From Microbacteriaceae bacterium PS02066 (GTDB lineage Bacteria; Actinomycetota; Actinomycetes; Actinomycetales; Microbacteriaceae), in contig JASCPH010000008.1 in assembly GCA_029959545.1 (NCBI GenBank), forward strand, positions 1 through 64,000: a stretch of 64,000 nt of DNA. Direction: 5' to 3'. This document shows positions 24,881-33,589 of the stretch, in pieces; within the stretch, counting starts at the first letter, position 1; each line of letters begins with the position of its first letter. A model generated the notes under the pieces. It worked only from the letters and a program-made list of their open reading frames with translations. It was not told where the DNA came from and searched no databases. The position numbers and the translations under genes were made by a program.

Positions 24881-24917
24881 AAGCCCGGGACGTGGTGTAG
24901 CGGTCGGTGATCCTTGG

Positions 24918-25460
24918 GTGCAGGTCGTGGCTGACGTCCTCAAGGGGACGGGCATCGAGATCGCCAGCGCCCTGGACTTCCCGACCGTCGGGGTGACCAC
25001 GCCTGCCGGGAAGGCCTTCGAGGCCGAGCAGCTCGTCAAGGCCGGAGCCACGCAGATCGACATCGGCGTCCAGGTCGGGTACCTCAAGAGCGGGATGCAC
25101 GACGAGTTCCGCGCCGACATCGCCGGTGTGGTGAAGGCGGCTGGAGTGCCGATCAAGGTCATGCTCGAGCTGCCGCTGCTGACCGACGACGAGAAGCGGG
25201 CGGCCGTCGAGCTGTCCATGGAGGCCGGCGCCGCTTACCTCAAGAATGCCAGCAGCGGAGCGATCGAGACGGCCAACCCGGAGAGCATCCGCTACCTCGT
25301 GGCTGCCGCGCGCAGCGGGGTCAAGGTCAAGGCGTCGGGCTCCATCACGAACTACCCGCAGGCGGTCGAGTTGCTCAGCGCCGGAGCCGTCCTGCTCGGC
25401 ACCAGCGCGGGCATTACGATCGTGACGAACAGCAACGACGAGAACGTCACGAGCTACTGA
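24918..25460 (+). pseudogene. deoC: 5'-truncated deoxyribose-phosphate aldolase
   Basis: DeoC cleaves deoxyribose 5-phosphate to acetaldehyde and glyceraldehyde 3-phosphate. 180 codons remain of about 220-250. The Schiff-base lysine is kept in V-K-V-K-A-S-G-S-I, as are G-A-T-Q-I-D-I-G-V-Q-V-G and the C-terminal G-T-S-A-G. The missing part is the first beta strand and helix with the usual D-H-T motif. The frame starts right after the junction with the phage-like gene. A GTG at 24918 could start a shortened protein, but loss of function is likelier. First gene of the nucleoside cassette. Confidence 0.75.
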
Positions 25461-25553
25461 GCCAAAGCACCCCTGGGGCTCCCCACTCTCGCCGGAGGAG
25501 GGGAGCCCCTCAGCCCCGCCGCGAACGCGGCCCCCACCGCAGATGAGGACACC

Positions 25554-26489
25554 GTGACCCTTCGCCTGATCCACGACGTCGACACCGCCCAGGACGACGC
25601 GTTCGCCCTGATGATCGGCATGCGCCACCCGAACTCCAACGTCGAGGCGGTGACCGTCAACTACGGCAACGTCAACTTCGACCAGATGGTGGAGAACACC
25701 CTGTACACCATCGAGGTCGCCGGCTTCGGCGGCCAGATCCCCGTCTACGAGGGCTGCCGCCTGCCGCTCCTGGCGCCCTTCGACGACTCCTCCTACGTCC
25801 ACGGCGTGGACGGCTTCGGCGGCGCCAACTTCCCGAAGGCCAAGCAGCGCCCGGAGACCGAGAACGCCGTCGCAGCGCTCATCCGTCTCATCAACGAGAA
25901 CCCGGGGGAGTTCACGCTCATCGCCCAGGCGCCCCTGACGAACCTCGCGTGCGCCGTGGCGGCGGACCGGTCGATCGCCGGCAAGCTCAAGGACCTGTTC
26001 ATCATGGGCGGCACCAACAACGCGGTCGGCAACATCACCGCAGCAGCCGAGGCGAACTTCTACCACGACCCCGAGGCCGCAAAGATCGTCCTCAACGCCG
26101 GCTTCCCGGTCACCCTGGTCACCTGGGACCTCACGATGACCCAGGGGCGGTTCACCGAGGCCCAGCTGCGTGAGATCGACGCGCTGGACACGCCCCAGAG
26201 CCGCTTCTTCGCCAAGGCCAACCGCGCCAGCGTCGAGTACGTCAAGAAGACGCACGGCGTCGAAGGCAGCACCCACCCGGACTCGATCGCCGCGGCCATC
26301 GCCGTCGAGCCGGCCATCGTCAAGCGCGCAACGGACTACTACGTCGACGTGGAGGCCCACGGCACGATCGCCCAGGGCTACATGCTCGTCGACGCCGTTC
26401 GCCGCTCGGGCCACGAGCCCAACGCCCGAGTGATCGAGGAGATCGACCAGGACCTCTTCTTCCAGACCATGCTCACGGTCCTGTCCTGA
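25554..26489 (+). CDS. Nucleoside hydrolase, first copy
   Basis: 311 residues of the inosine/uridine-preferring nucleoside N-ribohydrolase family, which releases base and ribose. The calcium-binding Asp cluster is D8-V-D10-T-A-Q-D14-D15, matching the D-x-D-x-G-x-D-D pattern except Ala at the Gly. Further landmarks are A-P-L-T-N-L-A, F-I-M-G-G and E-A-N-F-Y-H-D-P-E-A-A. The start is the GTG at 25554, preceded by GATGAGGA. It belongs with deoC, a transporter and a second hydrolase in a nucleoside-use cassette. The preferred nucleoside cannot be told. Confidence 0.9.
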   Translation: MTLRLIHDVDTAQDDAFALMIGMRHPNSNVEAVTVNYGNVNFDQMVENTLYTIEVAGFGGQIPVYEGCRLPLLAPFDDSSYVHGVDGFGGANFPKAKQRPETENAVAALIRLINENPGEFTLIAQAPLTNLACAVAADRSIAGKLKDLFIMGGTNNAVGNITAAAEANFYHDPEAAKIVLNAGFPVTLVTWDLTMTQGRFTEAQLREIDALDTPQSRFFAKANRASVEYVKKTHGVEGSTHPDSIAAAIAVEPAIVKRATDYYVDVEAHGTIAQGYMLVDAVRRSGHEPNARVIEEIDQDLFFQTMLTVLS

Positions 26490-26529
26490 CGAAAGTACCC
26501 ATCCAACCCGGGGAGGCACCGTCGCCCTC

Positions 26530-27909
26530 GTGACGGTGCTGATCCTCGGTGTCCTCTCATACCAGCTGAACTCGAGCATGCTCAACCCGGCCTTGCCGGA
26601 CATGGCCGAGCGGCTCGGGGTCAGCGTGGACGCCGTCTCGCAAGTCGTGTCGCTCTTCTTCCTGGCCGGCGCGGTCGGCGGCGTCGTGCTCACGCGGTGG
26701 AGTGACTACGTCGATCGCCGCCGTATGTTCGTCATGGTGCTGAGCGTGCTCGCCATCGGCACCTTGGTGTGCATCTTCGCCACCAACCTGCCGATGCTGC
26801 TGGTGGGCCGCGTCCTTCAGGGCGCCACGGCTGCTGCGTTCCCGCTCGCGTACATCATCCTCAACGAGAACCTCAGCCGGCAGGCCTTCGGCACCGCCAT
26901 GGGTGTCGTCACCGCGGTCAACGGTGGCGTCGGCGGCGTCGACGCCTACGCGGGTGGTCTGTTCTCCGACACCTGGGGATACCGCTCGATCTTCATGGTG
27001 ATCTTCCTCTTCGGGATCGTCGGCCTCGTGGCCATCGCGACGGTGGTGCCCCGCGACGGCGCTCCCCGTTCGTCGGGCACGATGGACTGGTGGGGTGCGG
27101 TGACGTTCTCGGTCGGCCTCATCGGCCTGACCTACTACGTCTCGGAGGGCTCCGCACAGGGCTGGCTGGCGCCGAGCTCGCTGGCGTACCTGGCACTGAC
27201 GATCGTTGGCTTCGTCGCCTTCTGGATCGTCGAGAAGCGGGTCTCCTCGCCACTGGTGGCCGTGGAGCACCTGAAGTCACGGCGGGTCTGGCCGGTGATG
27301 GCGACGACGGTGCTCTCGCTGAGCGGAGTCTTCGCCGTCATCAACTTCACCCTCATCATCCTCACCCAGAACGACGAGGTCGGCGTCGGTATGAGCGCCA
27401 GCCGCTCGGCTCTGCTGGTCCTCCTGCCGCCTGCCCTCATCGGGGTCGCCGCGGCCCCCGCTGCCGGGTGGCTCGCCGCCAGGTACGGATGGCTGCGGAT
27501 CCTGCGCACGGGCCTGCTCATCTGCACCGCGGCGATCGCCGGGGTGACGGTCTTCCCCACCTCCCTGCCGGTCATCATCATCGCGGTGGTGCTGTTCGGG
27601 ATCGCGTACTACGGATTGACCCTGACCACGATCAACGGCCTGGGCGTCCTGCAGTCCCCGAAGAACGAGCCGGGGATTCTGCCGGGCCTCAACGGTGCGA
27701 TGTTCGGGATCGGCGCCAGCTTGGGCATCACCTTCGTAGCGCCCTACGTGGGGCAGGAGACCACCGGTGGCTTCACTACCGCCCTGATGATCTCGCTGGG
27801 CATCACCATCCTCGCCTTCGTCGCCAGCCTGCTGATCAGGCCCGCGGAGGGATCGGCCGGCACGAAGACGACGCAGGTGGAAGCAGCAATTCAGACCCCC
27901 GTAGCCTGA
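26530..27909 (+). CDS. MFS transporter, probable nucleoside or base uptake/export
   Basis: 459 residues, about 12-14 hydrophobic helices, of the major facilitator superfamily. The loop between helices 2 and 3 reads S-D-Y-V-D-R-R-R-M-F, the classic motif A region, and the segment L-L-V-G-R-V-L-Q-G fits helix 4. It resembles drug-type (DHA) transporters in sequence style, but placement between two nucleoside hydrolases suggests a nucleoside, base or ribose substrate; that is inference. The start is a GTG at 26530 behind GGGGAGG. Confidence 0.82.
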   Translation: MTVLILGVLSYQLNSSMLNPALPDMAERLGVSVDAVSQVVSLFFLAGAVGGVVLTRWSDYVDRRRMFVMVLSVLAIGTLVCIFATNLPMLLVGRVLQGATAAAFPLAYIILNENLSRQAFGTAMGVVTAVNGGVGGVDAYAGGLFSDTWGYRSIFMVIFLFGIVGLVAIATVVPRDGAPRSSGTMDWWGAVTFSVGLIGLTYYVSEGSAQGWLAPSSLAYLALTIVGFVAFWIVEKRVSSPLVAVEHLKSRRVWPVMATTVLSLSGVFAVINFTLIILTQNDEVGVGMSASRSALLVLLPPALIGVAAAPAAGWLAARYGWLRILRTGLLICTAAIAGVTVFPTSLPVIIIAVVLFGIAYYGLTLTTINGLGVLQSPKNEPGILPGLNGAMFGIGASLGITFVAPYVGQETTGGFTTALMISLGITILAFVASLLIRPAEGSAGTKTTQVEAAIQTPVA

Positions 27910-27962
27910 GTCGAAACGCGAAGGCGACTGCGAACGTCCGGATGAGGAAGTAGAACGAAATC

Positions 27963-28706
27963 ATGACCGCTCTCGCCAATCGGGATCGCAATCGGCCGGT
28001 GGCGATCCACGTGCAAATCTCCGACCAGTTCCGCACGCTGATCGCCACCGGCCAGTGGCCGCCGTCCTATCGTCTGCCCAGCGAGCCCGAGCTCGCGCAG
28101 GAGCTGTCGGTCAGCCGCGGCACACTCCGCAAGGCACTGCACACGCTCACGAGCGAGGGGCTGCTGCGGCAGGTTCCCGGCAGGGGCACCTTCGTCACGG
28201 CTGCCACGATCGAGCCGGCCATCGCTCAGAAGCTCAGCACCTTGAGTGAGGACTACGCCTCCCAGGGCATCGTCGCGACCACCGAGGTGATCGCGACCGG
28301 ACTGGTCCTGCCGCCCCCGCCGGTCTCGGCCCTGCTGCACATCCCCACTCGAGGAAAGGTCTTCCGGTTCTTCCGCCGGCACGTCACCAAGGACGGGCCG
28401 GTCGCGCTGCTCCACAACTACGTGGACGCGACCAACGTGCCCGGGATTGAGGACGTCGACTTCACGTCGGAGCAGCTGTTCGCCACCCTCGAAGGGGTGT
28501 ACCACCTGCCGATCGCGACGGGCCGCCGCACCTTCAGCGCACAGCGCGCCGACGCCGACGTCGCCTCCCAGCTCGACCTCGCCGAGTGTGAGCCGGTGCA
28601 GTACCTCGAACAGATCACGTACCTGGCGGGGGGCAAGCCCATCGAGTACTCCGACGTGTGGATCCGCTCCGACCGCCTGCGAGTGACCTCCGTGCTGTCC
28701 CGCTGA
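27963..28706 (+). CDS. GntR/HutC-family regulator with UTRA domain
   Basis: 247 residues. The N-terminal winged helix shows L-P-S-E-P-E-L-A-Q-E-L-S-V-S-R-G-T-L-R-K-A, then G-R-G-T-F-V. The C-terminal about 160 residues form a UTRA ligand domain (Y-L-E-Q-I-T-Y-L-A-G-G-K-P-I-E-Y-S-D). Probably a repressor of the surrounding nucleoside genes that responds to a cassette metabolite. It lies 53 bases after the transporter and about 50 before the second hydrolase. No operator palindrome was found by eye. Confidence 0.88.
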   Translation: MTALANRDRNRPVAIHVQISDQFRTLIATGQWPPSYRLPSEPELAQELSVSRGTLRKALHTLTSEGLLRQVPGRGTFVTAATIEPAIAQKLSTLSEDYASQGIVATTEVIATGLVLPPPPVSALLHIPTRGKVFRFFRRHVTKDGPVALLHNYVDATNVPGIEDVDFTSEQLFATLEGVYHLPIATGRRTFSAQRADADVASQLDLAECEPVQYLEQITYLAGGKPIEYSDVWIRSDRLRVTSVLSR

Positions 28707-28753
28707 CCGGGCGCGGTCGAGCCACCACAACGAACACGATGAAGGGATCTACC

Positions 28754-29737
28754 GTGTCGATGGACACCTCCGGCACGCGACCGGTCTACTATGACTGCCA
28801 CACCGGGATCGACGATTCCATGGGCCTGGCGTACCTCCTGGGCTCACCGGAGATCCACCTCGTTGGAATCGGCACCGTGAGTGGCAACACGGAGGCCTCG
28901 CAGGCAGCCGAGAACACCCTGCGTCTCCTCTGGCTTGCCGGTCAGACCGACATCCCGGTCGCCATCGGCGCGACCCACTTCCTTACCCGCAAGTACGGCG
29001 GAGCCCCCACCGAGATCCACGGCGACAACGGCATCGGAAACCGCGACCTTCCCAAGGTGAACGCCACGCCGGTGACCGAGTCGGCCGCCGAGATGATCGT
29101 CCGGCTGGCCAAAGAACAGGCCGGAGAGCTGGAGGTCATCACCGTCGGTCCCATGACCAACCTCGCGCTCGCCCTGCAGCTCGATCCGGATCTACCGGGG
29201 CGGATCAAGCAGGTGACATCGATGGGCGGGGCCGCCCTCGTCCCCGGCAACGCCTCACCGGTCGGTGAAGCCAACGTGTGGAACGACCCCGAGGCTGCAG
29301 CAGCGGTGGTCGCGGCGCCCTGGCCGGTCACCTTCGTGCCGCTCGACGTGACGTTGGAGAAAATCCTCGAGGAGTCGCATCGCGCCCAGCTACTCGCCTC
29401 CGAGCAGCCGCTGGCCCGGGCGATCGGCGAGATCCTGGACTACTACTTCAACTTCTACCTTGCCCAGTACGGCAGACGGTGCAGCGCGCTGCACGACCCG
29501 CTCGCCGCCGCAATCGGCGTCGGCACCGTCGTTCCCGTCAACTCGCCCTGGGTCGACGTCGAGATCGACGCCACCGACGGTCCGGGACGCGGACAGACGA
29601 TCGCCGACCTCCGCGGCCAGCGGCTGGGGCCCGTCGATCAGCCGGGCGCACACGTGCGCATGGTCCTCGCCACAAACCGGAAACTGCCGGATCTTCTCGT
29701 CGAGCGGCTCACCGGAGAAGCCCAAGCCCGACGCTGA
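28754..29737 (+). CDS. Nucleoside hydrolase, second copy, altered metal site
   Basis: 327 residues, a distant relative of the first hydrolase. The N-terminal motif reads Y-D14-C-H16-T-G-I-D20-D21: the second Asp of D-x-D-x-G-x-D-D, the general base in characterised enzymes, is His here. Other landmarks are kept (G-P-M-T-N-L-A, S-M-G-G, E-A-N-V-W-N-D-P-E-A-A, L-H-D-P-L-A). Start taken at the GTG at 28754, with GAAGGGA six bases upstream; ATGs at 28739 and 28760 are in frame. It may have a shifted substrate or reduced activity. Confidence 0.85.
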   Translation: MSMDTSGTRPVYYDCHTGIDDSMGLAYLLGSPEIHLVGIGTVSGNTEASQAAENTLRLLWLAGQTDIPVAIGATHFLTRKYGGAPTEIHGDNGIGNRDLPKVNATPVTESAAEMIVRLAKEQAGELEVITVGPMTNLALALQLDPDLPGRIKQVTSMGGAALVPGNASPVGEANVWNDPEAAAAVVAAPWPVTFVPLDVTLEKILEESHRAQLLASEQPLARAIGEILDYYFNFYLAQYGRRCSALHDPLAAAIGVGTVVPVNSPWVDVEIDATDGPGRGQTIADLRGQRLGPVDQPGAHVRMVLATNRKLPDLLVERLTGEAQARR

Positions 29738-29859
29738 CGCCCGTGGGAGTCGATTCGGGTCCCATCCCAGCGAGGGGCAGGCGATCTGGGGGCTGTTCGG
29801 CCTGCCGCCACGCCCACAGCTCGCGCTCGATGCGGACCACAGCGACCGCGACCGACGCG

Positions 29860-30350
29860 AAACCGTCAACAACGCCGGCATCTTCCCGGTCGCATCCCTC
29901 GAGGAGCTGGACACAGACCTCTCGGACAGGGTGCACGCCACCAACGTGTTCACCCAGCTCGTCGCGGGACATCTCAAGGCGGCGCGGCGGCCGGGACGGA
30001 TCGTCACCGTCTGCTCGATCGACTCGTTCCACCCCTCCGGCGTCGAGCTCGCAGCCTACGACCCCTCCAAGCACGCCGTATGGGGGTACACCAAGAACGT
30101 CGCGCTCGAGCTGGCGGTGCACAACATCGCGGTGAACGGTGTCGCGCTCGGCGGCATCACCACCCCCGGGGTCGCCGCGATGGCCGGCACCAACACCGAC
30201 GACATCCGCGCGACCGGCTCCGGAGTTCCGATGGGACGGTGGGGCGAGCCCGACGACATCGCCAAGGCGGTCCTTTTCCTGTCCACCGACCTGTCTAGCT
30301 ACATGACCGGGTCCATGCTCGTCGTCGACGGCGGCAAGCGCCTGCAGTAG
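29860..30350 (+). pseudogene. 5'-truncated short-chain dehydrogenase/reductase
   Basis: About 165 codons of the C-terminal two thirds of a classical SDR. It starts at V-N-N-A-G (the N-N-A-G motif) and keeps the catalytic serine in V-C-S-I-D-S, the Y-x-x-x-K in Y-D-P-S-K, and the end M-T-G-S-M-L-V-V-D-G-G. The Rossmann T-G-x-x-x-G-x-G part is absent; the bases before it (29738-29860) do not encode one. So the right end of the nucleoside cassette is also truncated. The open frame extends further left in unrelated sequence. Confidence 0.75.
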
Positions 30351-30360
30351 CCCCCGCAAA

Positions 30361-30397
30361 GCCTGTGTGGTGCGCGGCTCTCGTGCACCACACAGGC
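30361..30397. terminator. Hairpin after the SDR remnant
   Basis: GCCTGTGTGGTGC (30361-30373) pairs perfectly with GCACCACACAGGC (30385-30397) around an 11-base loop. There is no T-run, so it may be a factor-independent stop or only an mRNA-stabilising end. Confidence 0.6.
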
Positions 30398-30495
30398 CGC
30401 CGAAGTCCGCCTCACGCTCGTCCTGTGGCGTCTTCCCGCCGGCGCTCCAGCCACTGCCCTTCGGGCGTGAGGAACGAACTGGTGACAGGTTTGGT

Positions 30496-30920
30496 TTAGG
30501 CCGCGAGTGTGAGCGGCTCGGCTAGCTTCGCTTCGAACTCGATGGGCGTCAACCCGCCGAGGGAGTCCTGGGCTCGTTGCCGGTGATACTTCCGCTCGAT
30601 CCAGACGACGATGGCGAGCCGCAGATCCTGCTGGGTAGTCCACCGCTGCTGGTTGAGGACGTTGGTCTGCAGGAGCGACCAGAAGCTCTCCATAGCTGCG
30701 TTGTCGCCCGCGGCGCCGACTCGGCCCATCGAACCGACCATGTCGTGCCGGCGCAGTTCGCGGGCCATGGCGCGGCTTCGAAACTGGCTGCCCCTGTCGG
30801 CATGCAAGATGCATCCGGCGACATCGCCGCGGCGGGCGACGGCGTTGCGGAGTGCGTCGACCGCGAGCTTCGAGGTCATCCGGTCGCTGATCGAGTACCC
30901 CACGATCCGGTTTGAGAAGA
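30496..30920 (-). mobile_element. IS3-family transposase remnant (OrfB C-terminal half)
   Basis: The frame ends at 30496 with ...E-P-L-T-L-A-A and carries part of the DDE integrase core: H-A-D-R-G-S-Q-F and, later, M-E-S-F-W-S-L-L-Q, followed by the I-E-R-K-Y-H-R-Q-R-A-Q-D-S-L-G-G-L-T-P tail of IS3 OrfB. The coding sense runs back to R-H-V-F-S-N-R-I-V-G-Y-S near 30920 and then stops at the end of an IS30-type element. The first Asp and all of OrfA are missing, so it is inactive. Confidence 0.82.
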
Positions 30921-31195
30921 CGTGGCGGTTTCAAGGAGCCAACGCAACACTGCTGATTAGTTCGTCCAGTTTCTCACGAGGTGTGTGGAACCCGAGAGTC
31001 TTGCGAGGGCGGTCGTTGAGCTGGGTGACCTTGGCTTGGATCTCGGCATCGGTGACGGCGTTGAAGTCCGTTCCCTTCGGGTAGTAGTCGCGAACCAGGC
31101 CGTTCAGGTTCTCGTTCGATCCGCGCTGCCATGGGGCGTGGGGGTCGCAGAAGAACACGGGGCAACCGGTCGCGATCGTGAAGTCTCGATGCCCG
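30921..31195 (-). mobile_element. IS30-family transposase remnant (C-terminal end)
   Basis: About 85 codons of an IS30 transposase, starting near H-R-D-F-T-I-A-T-G and containing the strongly conserved F-F-C-D-P-H-A-P-W-Q-R-G-S-N-E-N and Y-Y-P-K-G-T-D-F. The stop (30931-30933) is followed at once by the IS3 remnant, so the right end of IS30 appears to be inserted in IS3, while its left part is lost. The N-terminal DNA-binding region is absent. Inactive. Confidence 0.82.
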
Positions 31196-31356
31196 CTCTC
31201 GGCATCCTCGCCTTCACCTCGGCGAGGTCACCCGTGGCCAGGCCTCTCGCCCTCGCTGCGCCACCGGCGACATCCTCCGCTTCGCGAGGTCACCATGGAC
31301 GAGCCCCTCGCTGGGCGACGCGTGCGTCCCGTCATGGCCTGAGACCTCACATCACC

Positions 31357-31400
31357 GACGGGGCCCTGCCGAGAGACGATCCTCACGGCAGGGCCCCGTC
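31357..31400 (-). terminator. Terminator of the lipase-like gene
   Basis: GACGGGGCCCTGCCG (31357-31371) pairs perfectly with CGGCAGGGCCCCGTC (31386-31400), loop 14 bases, 40 bases beyond the stop of the minus-strand hydrolase. There is no T-run. The bases 31196-31356 hold nothing I can call beyond partial repeats of a GAGGTCACC-containing word. Confidence 0.65.
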
Positions 31401-31439
31401 ACGGTGCTTGGGCGCGAGCGGCCGGGTGCGCCTCGGGGG

Positions 31440-32384
31440 TCAGGCGTCGTCCCGCCCGGCGGCGCGGTGGACGAACTCGATGAGGGAGTTCTCCATCTCG
31501 GCGCGGGTCTCGGGCTCGTTGTGAACCTCGTGGCGGACGTCGGGGTAGATGTGGAGTTCGACGTCGTGGCCCTTCTCCTCCAGGCGCCGGGCGACCTCGC
31601 GCGCACCCTCGCCGTAGTTGGTCACCGGGTCCTCCGCGCCCGCGAAGATCGCGACGGGAACCTGCGGAAGGCGGTCGAAGAAGTCGTCGCCGTTGGCCTG
31701 GTCGTACACGTCGACGAAGCCCTGCAGGAACCGGTTGCTCAAGGGGGCGCCGAAGTTGTTGAAGGGGTCGCGGCCGTGATCACGGACGACGTCCGCGTTG
31801 CGCGCCACCCAGTCCGTCGGGCCGAAGTCCGGGCCGAGGCGGTCGTAGAAGCCGTCGAACAGCTGGCCCACCAACGCATCCGCAGCGGGGGCGGAACCGT
31901 CGGCCGCCACGGCAGCCTTCAGGGCCTCGCGATCCAGCGTCGACTCGACACCGCGCATGCCCACGGCGATACCGCCCAGCGCGAGCCCGTCGACCTCGAC
32001 ACCCGGCTGCAGCACCAGCGCCCGCGCGATCATCGACCCCAGGCTGTGGCCGAACACCACGTACGGCAGGTCGGGGAACAGCTCCTTGGCCTTCCGGTAC
32101 AGCGTCACCTCGTCCTGCACGATGACCGTCGCCGACTCGTCACCGGCGTCACCCCACGTCCCCGACTGCATCGCCGTCCGACCGTGACCCGCGTGATCGT
32201 CCGCGACCACGACGAACCCCGCATCCACCAGCGCGGCCGTCATGTGCAGGTACCGGCGGGAGTGCTCGCCGAGACCGTGGATGAGCTGGACCACCGCCAC
32301 CGGCGTGACCGCCGGTTCGTACACCCAGGCCTGGATGGTGTCGGTGCCGTTGTGCGACGTGAACTCGAGTTCGCACAGAGCCAT
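31440..32384 (-). CDS. Alpha/beta hydrolase, monoacylglycerol-lipase type
   Basis: 314 residues. The oxyanion region is Q-L-I-H-G-L-G-E-H-S-R-R-Y (the H-G-x-G-E-H-S-x-R-Y form of monoglyceride lipases), and the nucleophile is in F-G-H-S-L-G-S-M. The acid is probably in A-E-D-P-V and the histidine in D-V-R-H-E-V-H-N-E. No signal peptide, so cytoplasmic. The ATG at 32382-32384 has GAGGAGG nearby. It lies between an IS30 remnant and a broken recombinase, so it is probably acquired. Substrate: glycerides or similar esters, inferred from the family. Confidence 0.88.
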   Translation of the reverse strand: MALCELEFTSHNGTDTIQAWVYEPAVTPVAVVQLIHGLGEHSRRYLHMTAALVDAGFVVVADDHAGHGRTAMQSGTWGDAGDESATVIVQDEVTLYRKAKELFPDLPYVVFGHSLGSMIARALVLQPGVEVDGLALGGIAVGMRGVESTLDREALKAAVAADGSAPAADALVGQLFDGFYDRLGPDFGPTDWVARNADVVRDHGRDPFNNFGAPLSNRFLQGFVDVYDQANGDDFFDRLPQVPVAIFAGAEDPVTNYGEGAREVARRLEEKGHDVELHIYPDVRHEVHNEPETRAEMENSLIEFVHRAAGRDDA

Positions 32385-33014
32385 GCTGACCTCCTCGTCA
32401 TGCCCCTCGGGCGGGGAGCTCGACGGTATGACCCTACCGTACCTGCCGACAACGGGATGTCCGGCCCCCGACCTCCGTCGCCCACTCGCGGAACTCCCTG
32501 TCGCGGGCGCTGAGAGCGGCAGGTAAGCGCCCAGCCCGTCCCGAGAGCCGAGTGACGGGGTCCGGACCCGGCGGCCCGGCAGGGTCACCCCCGGTGGGGG
32601 GCCGCGTCCCGCCCGGATCATGCCTGCCGGCCCGCCCTGTGGCACTTCGGACGCTCTGTGCCGGCGCCGGGCGTGCCCGTCCACGCCCGGACGGCCCGCA
32701 GAACGTGGACCAGGCCTCGGCATCGCGGCTAAGGAAGGTGAGGCCGGGGTCGATCAGACAGGCGACACGGGACATCACATGGAGAAACGGCGTCCCCGCT
32801 CCGGTGCTGCGTGTACCCGACGACGGCCCCCCGGCCGACGAGCCCGGCGCCGACGGCCTCGGTCCCGGCGATCACGCCGCGGCCCACGTCGCCCGCGACT
32901 ACGGTGCCCGCGCCGACGACGCGCCCCACGACCACGCCCACCACGCGCCCGACGACCCGTCCGAGCGTCCCCGCAGTGAAGGCGGTGTAGCGCACCTTCC
33001 AGGTGGACCGGTAC
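32385..33014. other. Gene-poor stretch with a broken Pro/Thr-rich frame
   Basis: No complete gene is supported. From about 32763 to 32990 the plus strand reads a Pro/Thr-rich linker (T-T-R-P-T-T-T-P-T-T-R-P) that is open in the same frame as the following small gene but ends in a TAG at 32988. This suggests a former longer protein with a nonsense change. Frame-shifted readings of the same bases are Arg-rich or Gly/Val-rich and look like shadows. Confidence 0.4.
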
Positions 33015-33347
33015 ATGCCCAAGACCGCGGCTCAGGCCCGGGTCGTGGCGCGCCTCGACGACGACGGCGTGCTGCGTTACCGCGAGGACCGCGCCCTCTG
33101 GGGCGCGAACAACTGGCAGTTCGTGACGGTGCGGGTGCCCGCCGACGCGAGCAAGGCGCAGGTCATGGCCGTGATCAACGCCAAGACGTCCTCGCGTGTG
33201 GGTGACGTGCACACCGGTTCGCGCCTGCGTTCCATCACGCGTGGTCGCTCGGTGACGATCGCGTGGGAGCTCGGCAAGGGCGCCCGCCCCACCTCCGCCT
33301 GGGGTGCGAACAAGTCCGTCAACCAGATGTTCTTCGCCCGCTCCTGA
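33015..33347 (+). CDS. Hypothetical protein, possibly end of a longer gene
   Basis: 110 residues, basic, no signal or membrane segment. It contains short beta-rich stretches (Q-F-V-T-V-R-V-P, S-V-T-I-A-W-E-L). I do not recognise it. AGGTGG lies 8 bases before the ATG at 33015. The same frame continues upstream across one TAG into a Pro/Thr-rich stretch, so this may be the C-terminal domain of a secreted or linker-bearing protein broken by a nonsense change. It lies in the acquired block, next to the lipase-like gene but on the other strand. Confidence 0.5.
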   Translation: MPKTAAQARVVARLDDDGVLRYREDRALWGANNWQFVTVRVPADASKAQVMAVINAKTSSRVGDVHTGSRLRSITRGRSVTIAWELGKGARPTSAWGANKSVNQMFFARS

Positions 33348-33355
33348 GCGACCAC

Positions 33356-33388
33356 AGGTGGGCGTGGCCATCACCACCACGCCCACCT
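33356..33388 (+). terminator. Hairpin after the hypothetical gene
   Basis: AGGTGGGCGTGG (33356-33367) pairs perfectly with CCACGCCCACCT (33377-33388), loop 9 bases, eight bases after the stop codon. No T-run. The bases to 33590 contain no gene I can support. Confidence 0.65.
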
Positions 33389-33589
33389 ATGGCGGGCCTG
33401 CATCGCCGAGCCCGGCCGAGCGACGCGTCACCCTTGCGAGGGTGGCGCCGTCGCCGCATGTCGGCTCCGCCCCTCGGGGGTGAGTCCGGGACCGGCGCCC
33501 TCATGGGTCGAATCACTCGGCCCGGCCATCGAATTCGGCGGCAGCCTCTCGGTGATCCTGGGACCCGCGCGGTGTTGCGGGGCGGCCGT

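Noticed and set aside
32729-33022. Gly/Val-rich minus-strand frame
   Set aside because: It is the complement of a Pro/Thr-rich linker; the plus-strand reading connects in frame to the following gene.
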